Positions 49,672 through 61,580 of a stretch of 64,000 bases of DNA are shown here, one piece after another (position 1 is the first letter of the stretch; each line of letters starts with the position of its first letter). The position numbers and the translations under genes are program-made. Under the pieces are notes generated by a model. That model saw only the letters and a list, made by a program, of their open reading frames with translations. It did not search any database and was not told the DNA's origin. The DNA lies in assembly GCA_963691705.1 (NCBI GenBank), contig OY829546.1, forward strand, positions 8,628,001-8,692,000, in the 5' to 3' direction. This DNA comes from Viola odorata. Its lineage: Eukaryota > Streptophyta > Magnoliopsida > Malpighiales > Violaceae.

Positions 49672-50390
49672 TTTATCTAGGGCCGAAATGGATAAATGGT
49701 CCCTGCAGTTCAATTGATTGACTTTTTTCAGCCCTCTATTTTTTTTTTGAGTTATCTCCTCCCTCAACTTACTGGCAAAAAATTTATTTCATCCCTCCTC
49801 CTGACGCCATCCACATTTTCCGTCAGTTTGCTGACGTGGCACGCCACGTCAGCAAACAGTACCGGGCCGAACTCTAAACGGGTCGGAAAACGGGCTGAAT
49901 GTTAAATGGTCCCTGCAGTCTAATTTATTGACTTATTTCAGCCCTCTGTTTTTAAAAAGTAGTATTACATCCTTCCACTATAGTTTTATGTTGGATTTCA
50001 GCCCTCACCCTAACGCCATCCAATTTTTCCGTCCGTTTGCGTACGTGTCGTGCTATCGATTGCTGACGTGTCACGCCACGTAGGCAAAAGCAAAAGCAAA
50101 AGCCAAACGGGTCGCAAAGATTTTTACTAACAAAATCTAACTATTACCTCCCATTTTAATAAATTTTAATGGAATAAATAATTTATGGGTGGGCTATTAG
50201 TACTTCTAATTATTAGTTATAATCAATTTGTCCATTAAAATTTAAATATATAAAACAAATGCGAATATATAAACATATATTTCTTATTTGAAAAATTAAA
50301 TATTAATAATTTTATAATAAAATTTAAATATTTAACAACATAATAATTAATAATTTAAAACAACCTCGGGTCGAGAGATGATCATATTGT

Positions 50391-50565
50391 TGGTTTTATT
50401 GTTGAAAAAGATAGGAGATAATAGTCAGAGTTTATTAAAATGTTAACATAGAAGCTGTCCAGCTCAGAACCATGACGTCGTGGGTTCGAGCCCCACTTCT
50501 GCTCTTTTGCTGGTGTTCTTGTTGAAAAACATGGAAGGTAATAGTCAGATTTTATTAAAATGTTT
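50391..50565 (+). repeat. ~60-bp direct repeats flanking the tRNA-like fragment
   Basis: TTGTTGAAAAAGATAGG and AATAGTCAGAGTTTATTAA at about 50398-50445 recur as TTGTTGAAAAACATGG and AATAGTCAGATTTTATTAA at about 50519-50565. Between them lies the tRNA-Lys-like piece. The arrangement points to a local duplication or a captured insertion. Confidence 0.6.
50455..50505 (+). pseudogene. tRNA-Lys-like fragment inside the MULE
   Basis: GTGGGTTCGAGCCCCAC at about 50480-50496 is a complete T-arm: a 5-bp stem around a TTCGAGC loop that includes the B-box GGTTCGAGCCC. With the preceding bases it matches the 3' half of plant tRNA-Lys as I recall it (GTCGTGGGTTCGAGCCCCAC). AGCTCAG upstream resembles the D-arm A-box, but most of the D-arm, anticodon stem and loop are missing. 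It is not a working tRNA. It may be a tRNA-derived SINE remnant or a captured piece. Confidence 0.55.
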
Positions 50566-50962
50566 TCAAACGGACGGAAAAATTGGATGGCGTTAGGGTG
50601 AGGGCTGAAATCCAGCATAAAACTATAGTGGAAGGATGTAATACTACTTTTTAAAAACAGAGGGATGAAATAAGTTAATAAATTAGACTGCAGGGACCAT
50701 TTAACATTCAGCCCGTTTTCCGACCCGTTTAGAGTTCGACCCGGTACTGTTTGCTGACGTGGCGTGCCACATCAGCAACCGTTGACGTGGCATGCCACGT
50801 CAGCAAACTGACGGAAAATGTGGATGGCGTCAGGAGGAGGGATGAAATAAATTTTTTGCCAGTAAGTTGAGGGAGGAGATAACTCAAAAAAAAAATAGAG
50901 GGCTGAAAAAAGTCAATCAATTAGACTGCAGGGACCATTTATCCATTTCGGCCTTTATCTAG

Positions 50963-51552
50963 AGATAAAGTATCTTTTTATCTTTAATTTTATGATTTTT
51001 CAGTTTTATAAGTGCCCAAAATATTACTCTTTTCTTAAAAAAAGAAGAAAGAGATCGTAATATATTACTCTTGCTTATCTTTCCTAATTTTATGTGTTAC
51101 TATTTCATCTAGTAGATAAAAATGAGTAAAAATGAAGAAAAAAAATTGATATAAAGTTTCACAAATATATAACAAATTTTTATTTGTTACTAGATCTATA
51201 TTTGTCCCTAATTGTTTAAAAACTTTTAATATTATCCTTGTACTTTTAGATTTTATAATTAATCATAGTTTTATTTATGTGAAATTTATATATTAAGTCC
51301 GCAAAATCTAGTTGATCGAACTTGAATGATTTTATAATTTAAGTTAATTTTTTAATATTAATGATAAATAAATAAATAAAAATTTCCTAAATATGATTTA
51401 TATATTAACTTTTATAATTTTTTAACACGGTTCCTAAATATTATATTATATATATACCATTTTTTTATATAAAATCAAGTGCATATTGAACTTCTTTTGT
51501 TTTCTGTATAAAAATGCCTATCTTTTTTAGTTAAGTTTATCTGTAAAACTAA

Positions 51553-51613
<61 letters not shown>

Positions 51614-52580
51614 TAAATAGCACCTTTGATTGGGAAATCATTAGGAAGCAGGATACTTTATTTTTTATGCCGTGTCCATGTTGAAATCGTTTCCAATATC
51701 GGCACTCGTTAGACACTCACACGATAAGTATCCGACTCATTACCTCTCATATCCTACTTTTTTGTCATAATTCTAAGTAATTATTGGTGTCAAAAAAATA
51801 TTTTAGTGTAAATTGTAGTTGCTAAAAGTATTTATAAAACTAAACTTTTAATTTGAAATTAACGTTCCAATTGCATTATCTTTAGAAATATCCTTAAATA
51901 TCTATAGTTGAAATTCATTTTTTTATTATAATGAATAGTATTTTTATATAATATGTATTAATATATATATATATAATATGTTGTGTCGGTGTTTTATAAT
52001 TTTTAATTTTTCCGTGTCGCAGTGTCAGTATTTATGTCAGTGTAAAGTCCGTATTTCATTGGGAAATCAACATTGTGTAATGTTTTTTTCTATTTTTATG
52101 GCCTAACTTTAGCGGTTAGATAACGAAGGTTCTTCTAAGTTCTAACTTACTAATCGGAGATGTGAAATTCAAATAGTAGATAATATATCTATAATACCAA
52201 ACGAACATCATAATTCAGAATTAAACAAACTTAAATCAGCACGCAAACATGCCAAAGACTCCCTCAACTTATATTTTATTTCTACAGAAAGTTGATCGAT
52301 CAGGACATTAAAACAAGCAACAAATATTTTTCAACCATATTATATTTAATTTATTTTTCATATGAACCTTAAGTATTCCTAAAGCCGTATTTAGTTGGGT
52401 CCATTAAAATTAAAGAGTTCACAAGCAAGTAATTTACTCTTCAAATAATGATTCTTAAATTGATATTTGGTTGAATCACCAACATCAACTATTTTTATTA
52501 ATATTGTTTTTTAAAAAAAAAGAAAACATTCCGTAGAACCAATTAGTCAATTTAATTACTTGTAACCCAATCTTCTTCCT
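50963..52580. other. AT-rich upstream region of the laccase gene
   Basis: No gene. It holds an (AT)n microsatellite at 51557-51611 and a shorter one at 51960-51976. The last 70 bases lead into the laccase promoter. Confidence 0.45.
51557..51611. repeat. (AT)n microsatellite
   Basis: About 27 uninterrupted AT units. Confidence 0.9.
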
Positions 52581-52584
52581 AGCC

Positions 52585-52592
52585 TATAAATA
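52585..52592 (+). promoter_or_regulatory. TATA box of the laccase gene
   Basis: TATAAATA, 60 bases upstream of the ATG at 52652; a CT-rich leader follows. Confidence 0.6.
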
Positions 52593-52651
52593 AGAGCTCT
52601 CTTCCCCATTATTACACCAGTTGCAGCTCTCCTCTCTCCTTTTCTTGAAAC

Positions 52652-55600
52652 ATGTCGCGACTTATGCTACTACTTGCATGTCCTTTAATAGCCCTTTTAA
52701 GTTTTTCATCGGTGGCCTCCGCTAACGTCGTGGAACACTCATTCCATGTAATAATTTAATTAAGCAAGAAATTATGGGTAATTAAATTAGTTAAACGCGT
52801 GCATGCTTCTATTAGTTTACTAATTAGTATTATTTCTTTCAGGTGAAAAATCTCACTGTGCAACGGCTATGCACCGACCGAGTGATAACGGCGGTTAACG
52901 GAAAGTTTCCAGGCCCGACGATCAAAGTTCACGAGGGTGACATCCTCGTCGTTCATGTTTATAACAAGTCACCCTACAACATGACTATTCACTGGTAAAT
53001 CTCTTTTTGAAAAAATGAAACGTTTGAGCGATTCAATACAACCCTAAATAGAAAATTTGGATTATTATATAATTTTTCAAAAGGATGTATGAGTGAAGTT
53101 TTTTTATACTTAACTAATTAAATTTATGAGGGAGAATTTTAGCGTCATTAGGGTTTTATCTGAATCGAATTCAGAATAATTAGTACCAATACGATAATTA
53201 AATTATCGGATGATTTTGATAAAAAGATAATATAATTGGTGATATTAATAACATAATCATCTCTTTAGGTCAAATTATCATGGTTTGATCGGCTAAAAGA
53301 TTATTTTTTCATGCGTTATTTATACTGTCGTCCTGTAAAATTAGAAATATGAAAATGTAAATTTCATCCCTTTAATTAATTATTTTATATAAGTTTTTTT
53401 CTTTGAGTTGACAATAAAATTTAAAAACAAAACCGGCATTATAAAGAAGAATTTTGGCCATTTTCTAACTCAAAAAAGTCTATATGAGGAGTTGGTAAAA
53501 GAAAAAATATACTGTATCACATATAGACGTTGCATACGATACGTTAAGAAATGACTTCCGGCTTTAGAAAATGATAGTCCAACCACTACATGCATGGACC
53601 GAGCAAAGTCAGATAGCACGATTGGGAAATAATTAGCTAACCATATTTACATGACTATCACTTGGTCAATTTTTTAATTATTCAGCATAACTAATTAAGA
53701 TTAATTAAATATTGGATATTTATTGTTTAATTAATTATTAAATCAGGCATGGAGTGTTTCAAAGGCTGAGTGCATGGGCCGATGGGCCTGCTATGGTGAC
53801 CCAATGCCCAATACGCCCAGGAAGCAAATTCACGTACCGATTCAGGATCGTCGACCAAGAGGGCACGCTATGGTGGCATGCACACGTTCAATGGCTCCGT
53901 GCAACCGTCTACGGTGCACTCGTTATCCGCCCGAGATTAGCACTGGGCCATTCACGTCCAACGTACCCATTTCCCAAACCCCACAAGCAAGTTTCCATTC
54001 TACTGGGTATGTTTGATTTTTTAAAAAAATTAACTTTGATAAATGATACACTCACCTTTAATTGAAGTTTCGAGTTCAAGCTATGTGAAAATGTTAAATT
54101 AAAAAGTATCTTTATATAAATGGCAAGAAAAATACTTGAATTAAGTACGTTTGTATCTTAATTAACGCTTGCAATCAATTAATTTATTTGTGCAACGATT
54201 CGTAGGGGAGTGGTGGAATGCTAATGTTGTTGATGTGGAGAATGAGGCCCTTGCCACGGGCGGTGCACCTAACAATTCAGATGCTTACACTATAAATGGA
54301 TTGCCCGGCGATCTCTATTCTTGTTCACAAAATCGTAACTTCTCAAATTACATTTATTTTAAACATTTATCAACTAAGTTTCCTATTTGTGGTAAATTTG
54401 AATGTTGTGCATTTAATTTGAGATAATCTGGCGTGATTCTCATATATTCTTGCATTTTTTTTTTCTATTCAAATTCAGAGACTTACAAGTTAAAAGTGCG
54501 ACAAGGAAAAAGATATTTGCTTCGCATAATCAACGCTGCTCTCAATAATCAATTCTTTTTCAAGATAGCCAATCACAATTTGACAGTTGTGGCCATCGAC
54601 GCCTCCTACACCAACCCATATGTCACTGATGTGGTTGTTATTGCCCCCGGCCAGACAACCGACGTTATTCTCATTGCCGACCAACCGATGGCCTCCTATT
54701 ACATGGCCGCGCAACCATACGCCAGCGCCAACCCACCCATACCTTTTGCTAACACTACCACCAGAGGCATCCTCGTCTACTCCAATGCCACGTCAGCGAC
54801 ACCGGTCATGCCAATCATGCCTGCATTCAACGACACCCCCACGGCCCACAAATTCTACTCCAACCTCACTGGCTTGGCTGGCGGGCCTCACTGGGACCCG
54901 GTGCCATGTCAGGTCGACGAAGAGATGTTCGTGACATTTGGTGTCAACCTCATTGCTTGCGCCACGTGTCAAGGTGGGGCCGCATTGGCTGCTAGCATGA
55001 ACAACGCGTCGTTCCAGCTCCCTACAAATGTGTCAATGTTGCAAGCATTTTTTTTCAACAAGACCACTGGGGTCTACAGCACTGATTTCCCGGACAACCC
55101 TCCGACTGTCTTTGATTACACGAATCCAAGAGTCAACGTTGACAATGCGTCGCTGATATTTACTACCAAATCAACGAAGGCAAAGACGCTCAAGTACAAC
55201 TCAACGGTCCAGATTGTGCTGCAGAACACGGCAATTCTTGCGGTGGAGAATCACCCAATACATATCCACGGGTTCGACTTCCACGTGTTGGCCCAAGATT
55301 TTGGGAACTATGATCCAGTCAACGATCCAAACAAATTCAATTTGGAGAATCCACAAATTCGCAACACAATTGCGGTTCCGGTTGGTGGTTGGGCCGTTAT
55401 TAGATTCACCGCTAATAATCCAGGTCAGCTTTATAACATATCATTCATTTTAAAATCAATTTACACATATAGGTTAGTGGGTTGTTATAGATTAAGGAGA
55501 AATTTCGAGTTTGTATCCGAGATGCACTATTATGTTATCGCTTTTTAAAACTTTGATAAACTCAAGTTTGAAATAGTCAGCAATAAATATAGTAACAGGA

Positions 55601-55851
55601 TACTGGAATGATCTTCACCACAAAATCTATCTATACTACTTAATTAAAGTTAGATTAGACTAATTCTTAGTTCAAGTCTCCTATGCTAAATTAATTTGAG
55701 TATTAATTAATCTTGAATAGGTGTGTGGTTCATGCACTGCCATCTGGATGTGCACTTGCCGTTGGGGCTTGCGGCGGCTTTTGTGGTTGAGAATGGACCG
55801 ACGCCGGACACTATGCTGCCGCCTCCACCGCCTGATCTGCCTCGGTGTTAG
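52652..55851 (+). CDS. Laccase, multicopper oxidase (six exons)
   Basis: Secreted laccases oxidise phenolics such as monolignols in the cell wall, passing electrons to O2. Exons: 52652-52747, 52843-52994, 53747-54006, 54206-54334, 54479-55423 and 55721-55851. All are in phase and give 570 residues. The first 24 or so residues form a signal peptide ([20 protein letters not shown]). All copper ligands are present: His82 and His84 in IHWHG, His127 and His129 in LWWHAH, His471/474/476 in HPIHIHG with His480 after it, and the HCH motif at 533-535 with Cys534 and His539. [16 protein letters not shown] ends the cupredoxin domain, and the protein finishes in [10 protein letters not shown] as usual. 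Many N-glycosylation sequons are visible. Which laccase subgroup it belongs to, and hence lignin or other roles, I cannot say. The gene is intact. Confidence 0.93.
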
Positions 55852-56505
55852 AAGTATCGTCGTCAATATTTCACATTATTTCAGACGCAAACATTCTGGA
55901 ATTATCTTGGCATATATTAATTCATTCATGTATGTCATTTGTTTTATTGTACAAATAAAGGCCTAAAGGAAGTAAAAATTGCTCGCCACTTATTGTAATT
56001 CATTATTATAGGCCCAAGTTTTTCTTACAAATATGGGCCCAAATTTAATAGCATAAAAGAATATGAGAAAATGGGCCCAATTCTGATGCAAAATTAAGAA
56101 TTTAATACTATTAATTTTTTTGATAAGCAATTTAATATAATACTAGCATTGTAAACCTATAAAAAAAAATACTAATTAACACTAGTATTGTAAAATTAAA
56201 TTTATATTTTTTTTATTTAGAGAAGGCACTTTATAAAAAAAAATAGATAAAAATTCTCCATAATAATAATAAAAATTCTCATGTTGTTAAGTTTTGATTA
56301 CACTCACTCTTCAATATTATTAAACAGAACCATCCTCAAACAGTCCCTCCACACAAAACAAATTGTAGTATCGCTCCCAAATTCCCAATCTTACATTTTT
56401 TTCTCTCTCTAATTTAGCTAAATTTATTATGATTATTCCTCATTCACTTTACACTAATCTCGAATAAAAAGTTCTTATAAAAACCAACCAATCAATTGGT
56501 TTGAT
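55852..56505. other. 3' regions of convergent laccase and PAR1 genes
   Basis: AT-rich sequence holding both 3' untranslated regions; no other feature. Confidence 0.45.
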
Positions 56506-57751
56506 TTACATGGGAGCAGCAGCTGGTGCGCCAATAAAGGCGGTCGCTGATTCAACAGAAACCGGACCAGGGGCTGCACCATTGCTCATTAGCTGAATCA
56601 TTGATCGGTGTGGATTGGTCCGTGCTGCGTCGCATAGATCAGGCAAAAATGCTCCTGTAACACACCAAATTTGTCAAAAATAAACATTAGTATAAGATAC
56701 TCCATATTTAATTAAACCTTAATTATGGCTAATGATGTTTAATCGAATGTTATTAGAACATGTGGAGGTGGTCAAATAACATCGTGCTCATTGAATTTTA
56801 AACAATTTACCCTCTATTAGAATTTGATTGGAAGTCGCTAAAATAATCAACAAAGTTACTAGAATTTAAGCGAAATTTATCAAAACCTACATGTCTTTAT
56901 TGGATTTTAAATGGTTGCCTCTATTCGAAGCAACCCGTATTCTTTCCAAGAAAATGGACAGGAATTCTTTGATTGTTGGTGAAGAAAGGAATGATATCAT
57001 TAATTTTATATCAAATTCTAGTAATTAGTAACCCGTCTTTTTACGATCAGGATTTAACGGACGATCAAGATTTAAGGAAGATTAAGATTTACATACCTTC
57101 TCCGGCGGCAAGATTGAAGTAAAGATCCACAATGTTGGGGCATTTTTGGTAACAGGCCGGTGAGCAGAGTTTAGAAGTGAACTGAGGTTCGAGAAGTGCA
57201 TCAGATGAGATTCCAACAGAGTTCCTATCCACACCACAAGCTTTTACACACTCATCTGTCTCGATATAATTTGCCATTCTTTCGACAACAACTTCTGATG
57301 TCCTGCATTGGTACTCCACGCGCCCTCCGTTCCCTGCATAGTTCTCCAACAAACACCTCTTCCCTGATGAAGCAATCGAAAATGCACAAGCATCCTCTGG
57401 CAATTCCTCACAGATAATCTCACCTACACCAAAAAAGAAAAAGAATAGTTTCCGTCACCATACTAATCTTGTTTGAATCAGGTAATCAAAAAGTCTAAAA
57501 GCTGACAAAAACTTTAGACACGAATCGAATCAAACATGACCCTGAATGCAATTTGATCACCATATTGGGTTTCGAATGTACTGGACACGAATCAAGAATG
57601 ACCTTGAAAACCGACAAAGCTCTCGTTCGCAAGATCGAATGAGAACCATTAATCAAAAGAAATGGATGAAAGATTAGAATTACATACCTAGAGCTGCATT
57701 GAGGAAGAGGGATGATAGGAAAATAGCAAGAGATAATTTGAGAGGAGCCAT
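56506..57751 (-). CDS. PAR1-family secreted cysteine-rich protein (three exons)
   Basis: PAR1 proteins were first described as photoassimilate-responsive transcripts; their biochemical role is unknown. Exons 57688-57751, 57097-57423 and 56506-56654 join in phase to give 179 residues. The first 22 residues form a signal peptide ([20 protein letters not shown]). The mature part is Cys-rich, with [34 protein letters not shown], the [18 protein letters not shown] signature, [20 protein letters not shown] and [10 protein letters not shown]. This Cys spacing is typical of the family. The C-terminal 35 residues are Ala/Pro-rich (GAPAAAPM end), so a GPI-type tail is conceivable but not proven. Both introns follow the same phase (after the first base of a Gly codon). 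Confidence 0.9.
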
Positions 57752-59166
57752 TGATTGGAAAATGGAAATGTTTTGGTATAGGGTTCTTTTCTTCTTCTAT
57801 TTGTTGTTGGAGGAGGGTCGTTGAATAAAATTGACTAAACAACAAAACGAGGAATTTGTTCTGTGAGAGGGAGAGAATGGAGGGATTGTATTTATACTGT
57901 TTAATTACTGATACTTCTCCCTAAATAATAAATATGGGGCGCGTTTGATTTGGACTCATGTTTATTTTTCTTGATTTATTAGTCAATTTCTTAATGTATT
58001 GTTTTTAATTTCCATTTATGAAAAATTGAAAATAACGAATTTCAGGCCTAATTTTGTACGTACGTGCTTCCATGTCGAGTTGAAAAAACTATTTAACGAT
58101 TAGTCTTTCCGTGTTTGGGGTGTTAGCATATTAGGACTTTCAAGACCTGTAGAAATTTCCTGGTGCATACATATCAGCTACTCTGCACCCGACCTTACAA
58201 TTACACCCATTTAAAATTTAATTTTTAACCTCTATCGGTCAAGTTTATTAAATTTCTTTTTTCGGTTCGAGTATTTTTGGATCTAAAAAAGATTGACTAT
58301 TTAATGACATGAGTTAAGAATTGACAAACTTCTTACTATTTATCTACACCTAATGATTGATAATTTTTTAAGATTTATTGCTGTGGGTAATTAACCAATA
58401 GCCTTGATTTTATAACGTGTATGTAGATTTTGAAAATTCACGATAAATCAGGACAAGAATGAAGACATACTCATCCTCGAGTTTTTATTCTCCTTTATGG
58501 ATGGGGTTTTTCACCTTTTCTACATAGAGAGGTCGCTCAACCGATTTTTAGGACCTAGTCATCCTTATTGACATTGACTTGCAAACGACAGCTTCTAATT
58601 AACCAAGAAGTTAAGACCAAGTCATCCAAGCAATGATTTTGATGGTTTATTTATATTTTATTTGTTCACTTCAACACGACTGCGCTACGGCCAAATGTCA
58701 ACTACCCAAGTCAAGTGGGAAGGTGGAGAAACTAATTGCTAGGCGGCAAAGGCTGGCCAAGAAGGTTCCAGTCAATACCTTGGCCATGGAGTTTATGGTA
58801 CGCCAAGTCCTTGTCCCTTCCTTTCCGCTCAAACAATTAAAATAAAAAATTAGAAATTTTAGGTTGAATCTCCTTTCTATCTATTAAAAGAATAAAAAGA
58901 AAAAAACGAGGAAAAAAGGAATTTCTTGGAAATGTGTTTTAATTCTAGAACATTGAACCCCCCTGTATGACATGTCGTTCAAACTCTCTACACATCCAGG
59001 CCCATGTATACTTTATTCGGAAAAATAGACCCATACATTCAATTTGTTTTCTTTAGGATAGAAGAGCCCATAAAATATTAATACTTTGGGCCTTAAGCTG
59101 ATAAAGCCCAACGCATTGCAAATTGCCAAATCACATATTCTTTCCATCATTCTAAAGAAAACATGA
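57752..59166. other. Spacer between PAR1 and the FBPase pair
   Basis: The 200 bases next to 57752 are PAR1 leader and promoter. A 70-codon frame at 58633-58845 contains HDCATAKCQLPKSSGKVEK and RRQRLAKKVPVNTLAMEFM, with more balanced composition than its surroundings. It may be a decayed exon of an unrecognised gene. Nothing else is seen. Confidence 0.35.
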
Positions 59167-60948
59167 TTGGAGAATGTTTTCTCACCCATCTCCTTCTCAC
59201 CCATAACTCTTTCTCACCCATCTCCTTCTCAATTGTCTGTTTTTGGGTCCAAAACACTCTTTTCATACAATACTAGTACTAGTACTAGTTACAAGAAGAA
59301 ACATGTTTCCGGCGCTGGGTTTAAGTGTTTAGCCGCCGTGAGCACCGCCCAAGAGGCGGCGGCGACCAAGAGGAGTAAGTTAGAGATTCAAACTCTGACT
59401 GGGTGGTTGTTGAAGCAGGAACAAGCGGGTGTGATTGATGCAGAGCTCACTATTGTGCTCTCTAGCATTTCAATGGCGTGTAAGCAGATTGCTTCTTTGG
59501 TGCAGAGAGCTGGCATTTCTAACTTGACTGGAGTTCAAGGCGCTGTTAATATCCAAGGAGAGGACCAAAAAAAGCTTGATGTTGTCTCAAATGAGGTCAG
59601 TTTTTTTTATCTATCTGGGTATCATTTATGCCCTTCCAGCATGAAACTAATTTGGTTTGAGGCTAGTCCGGTCCTAAAGGATGACTCTACTCCTATCATT
59701 GTGTAAATTGATCGATTCTATGTTCATTTATTGATAACTTGTGATGGGACCTAACCCAAATTGGGTTTCTAGGTTTCGAAGTTTGGATTAGAAACTTGTT
59801 TTGAAGGAATAGGTAGTATTGATGAGGTTGGTTTTCTTTGTAATTATGGCAGGTGTTTTCAAATTGCTTGAGATCAAGTGGCAGGACAGGAATTATAGCG
59901 TCAGAGGAAGAGGATGTACCTGTTGCAGTGGAGGAGAGTTACTCAGGAAACTATATTGTTGTTTTTGACCCACTTGATGGATCTTCAAACATTGATGCTG
60001 CAGTTTCCACTGGCTCCATTTTCGGCATTTACAGCCCTAATGATGAGTGCCTAGCTGACATTGACATTAGTGCTGATTCCACTGTAATTCCAAAACCAAA
60101 CTTCTAAAGATGCAATCTTTATACAATTTCATGACAAAATGTATTGGAATTTAGATATATGTCTGCTTGACAATTGATCAGTGGTACTTTTTGCAAAAGT
60201 AGAGAGGGTTTAGTTCTTGAATTCGAGTCCGCTAACTTGCAATTTCGATCTCTGACTGCTTGACAATGTGGTGAATTGCAGCTCGATCAGACGGAACAGA
60301 GGTGTGTAGTGAGTGTGTGTCAACCAGGGAGCAACCTTCTTGCAGCAGGATACTGCATGTACTCAAGTTCTGTGATCTTTGTGCTTACCATTGGAGATGG
60401 AGTGTATGGGTTACATTGGATCCAATGTATGGGGAATTCGTTCTAACTCATGAAAAGATTCAGATACCAGCATCAGGAAAGATTTACTCATTCAACGAAG
60501 GAAACTATCAGATGTGGGATGACAACTTGAAGAAGTACATTGATGACCTGAAAGATCCTGGCCCAAGTGGGAAGCCTTATTCTGCTAGATACATTGGTAG
60601 CTTAGTCGGTGACTTCCACCGGACGCTGCTGTACGGTGGCATTTACGGGTACCCTAGAGATCAGAAGAGCAAGAATGGGAAGCTGAGGCTTTTGTACGAG
60701 TGTGCACCGATGAGTTTTATAGCGGAACAAGCTGGTGGGAAAGGTTCAGATGGGCATCAAAGAGTACTAGACATTGTACCAGTTGAGGTCAGGATTGCTA
60801 TTTATGTATATGATCCTTTCGGTTCTTGAATTCTTGATTTAACAACTAAGATTGTCTTTCTTTTTTCCATCAACAGATACACCAGCGTGTTCCACTCTAT
60901 ATTGGAAGCAAGGAGGAAGTGGAGAAAGTAGAGAAGTACTTGGCTTGA
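59167..60948 (+). pseudogene. Plastid fructose-1,6-bisphosphatase, disabled copy (four exons)
   Basis: Plastid FBPase hydrolyses fructose-1,6-bisphosphate in the Calvin cycle under thioredoxin control. Exons 59167-59595, 59853-60083, 60282-60787 and 60877-60948 keep canonical splice sites. They are strongly conserved: [49 protein letters not shown], and the regulatory-loop cysteines in NDECLAD and QRCVVSVC. Two lesions are visible. First, no ATG opens the frame: the expected first codon is TTG at 59167, preceded in frame by TGA. Second, exon 3 is 506 bases, and one T is missing at about 60411 (GGGTTACATTGG where GVYGFTLDP is expected), giving a stop at 60444-60446. The downstream frame then reads TLDPMYGEFVLTHEKIQ through to VEKYLA. 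Either a young pseudogene or a sequence with errors in two places. Confidence 0.8.
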
Positions 60949-61580
60949 TTGATTAAACTGTGCCGAGTATAAGAACATAATTTTGTTTGTGAAATATATT
61001 GTTTCCATGGAAATTGCTCAAGAAACAATATACTGGCACCAAGAAAGAATTTTTCATTTGTGTTTATGAACTCCAATGTTTTTGTGACGGTATTCGAGCA
61101 GAACTAATTGACACTCGATGGACTGACTCTTTAAGAGATAAAAGTGTCTCTCATACACAATATCGAGTCAAGGACCTCTTATTTGCAAATTGAGAGTGTC
61201 AAACGGTTCTTATCAACTACCCATGAATTGTTGTGGCCTCCTCCTGTATGAATCCTATAAAAAACTAGGAGTAAAACAGCCTACTTCCTGCAAGTTGCAA
61301 CTAGCATACACTATACATAATGGTATCAGGTTGTTCAAACTTGAAACCTGCAACCTGAAACACTCAAAGACATGTCATTCGCTTCTAAATGAGCGACTTG
61401 TCATTTATTAGGATATCCATCTACATGCGAATGGTGGGCCCGTTGCAGCCCAGCTACTATAAAAATCAGAAATCTGCTCGGGAGTCAGGAGGCAAATCAC
61501 AGTCCACACAAAATCAGGATTTTCTTAAGATAAAGTGTCCGCGGCGGTTGACAATTCAAAACTCACAAAGAAACCAAGAA
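60949..61580. other. Spacer between the tandem FBPase genes
   Basis: About 630 bases hold the 3' region of the first copy and the promoter and leader of the second. The frame upstream of 61581 is open by chance. No further gene. Confidence 0.45.

Larger units (their letters stand above)
49681..50953. mobile_element. Mutator-like foldback element with ~390-bp inverted repeats
   Basis: The termini GGCCGAAATGGATAAATGG and CCATTTATCCATTTCGGCC are perfect inverted copies. The arms stay highly similar for about 390-430 bases (49681 to about 50110, and about 50560 to 50953). A 9-bp target duplication TTTATCTAG flanks the element (49672-49680 and 50954-50962). A 9-bp duplication with long inverted ends is diagnostic of Mutator-like elements. 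The arms contain inner palindromes such as GCTGACGTGGC...GCCACGTCAGC. The unique centre (50110-50560) encodes no transposase but carries a tRNA-like fragment. The element is non-autonomous. Confidence 0.88.

Noticed and set aside
50455..50505. Functional tRNA-Lys gene
   Set aside because: Only the T-arm and a D-arm trace are present. The anticodon arm and full acceptor stem are missing, so I call it a fragment.
59163..59280. ATG at 59163 as start of the first FBPase
   Set aside because: It is out of frame with the conserved protein and its own frame stops at TAG near 59272.
61389..61580. 64-codon N-terminal extension of the second FBPase
   Set aside because: The residues do not resemble a transit peptide, while the ATG at 61581 gives the usual length and a Ser/Thr-rich transit region.
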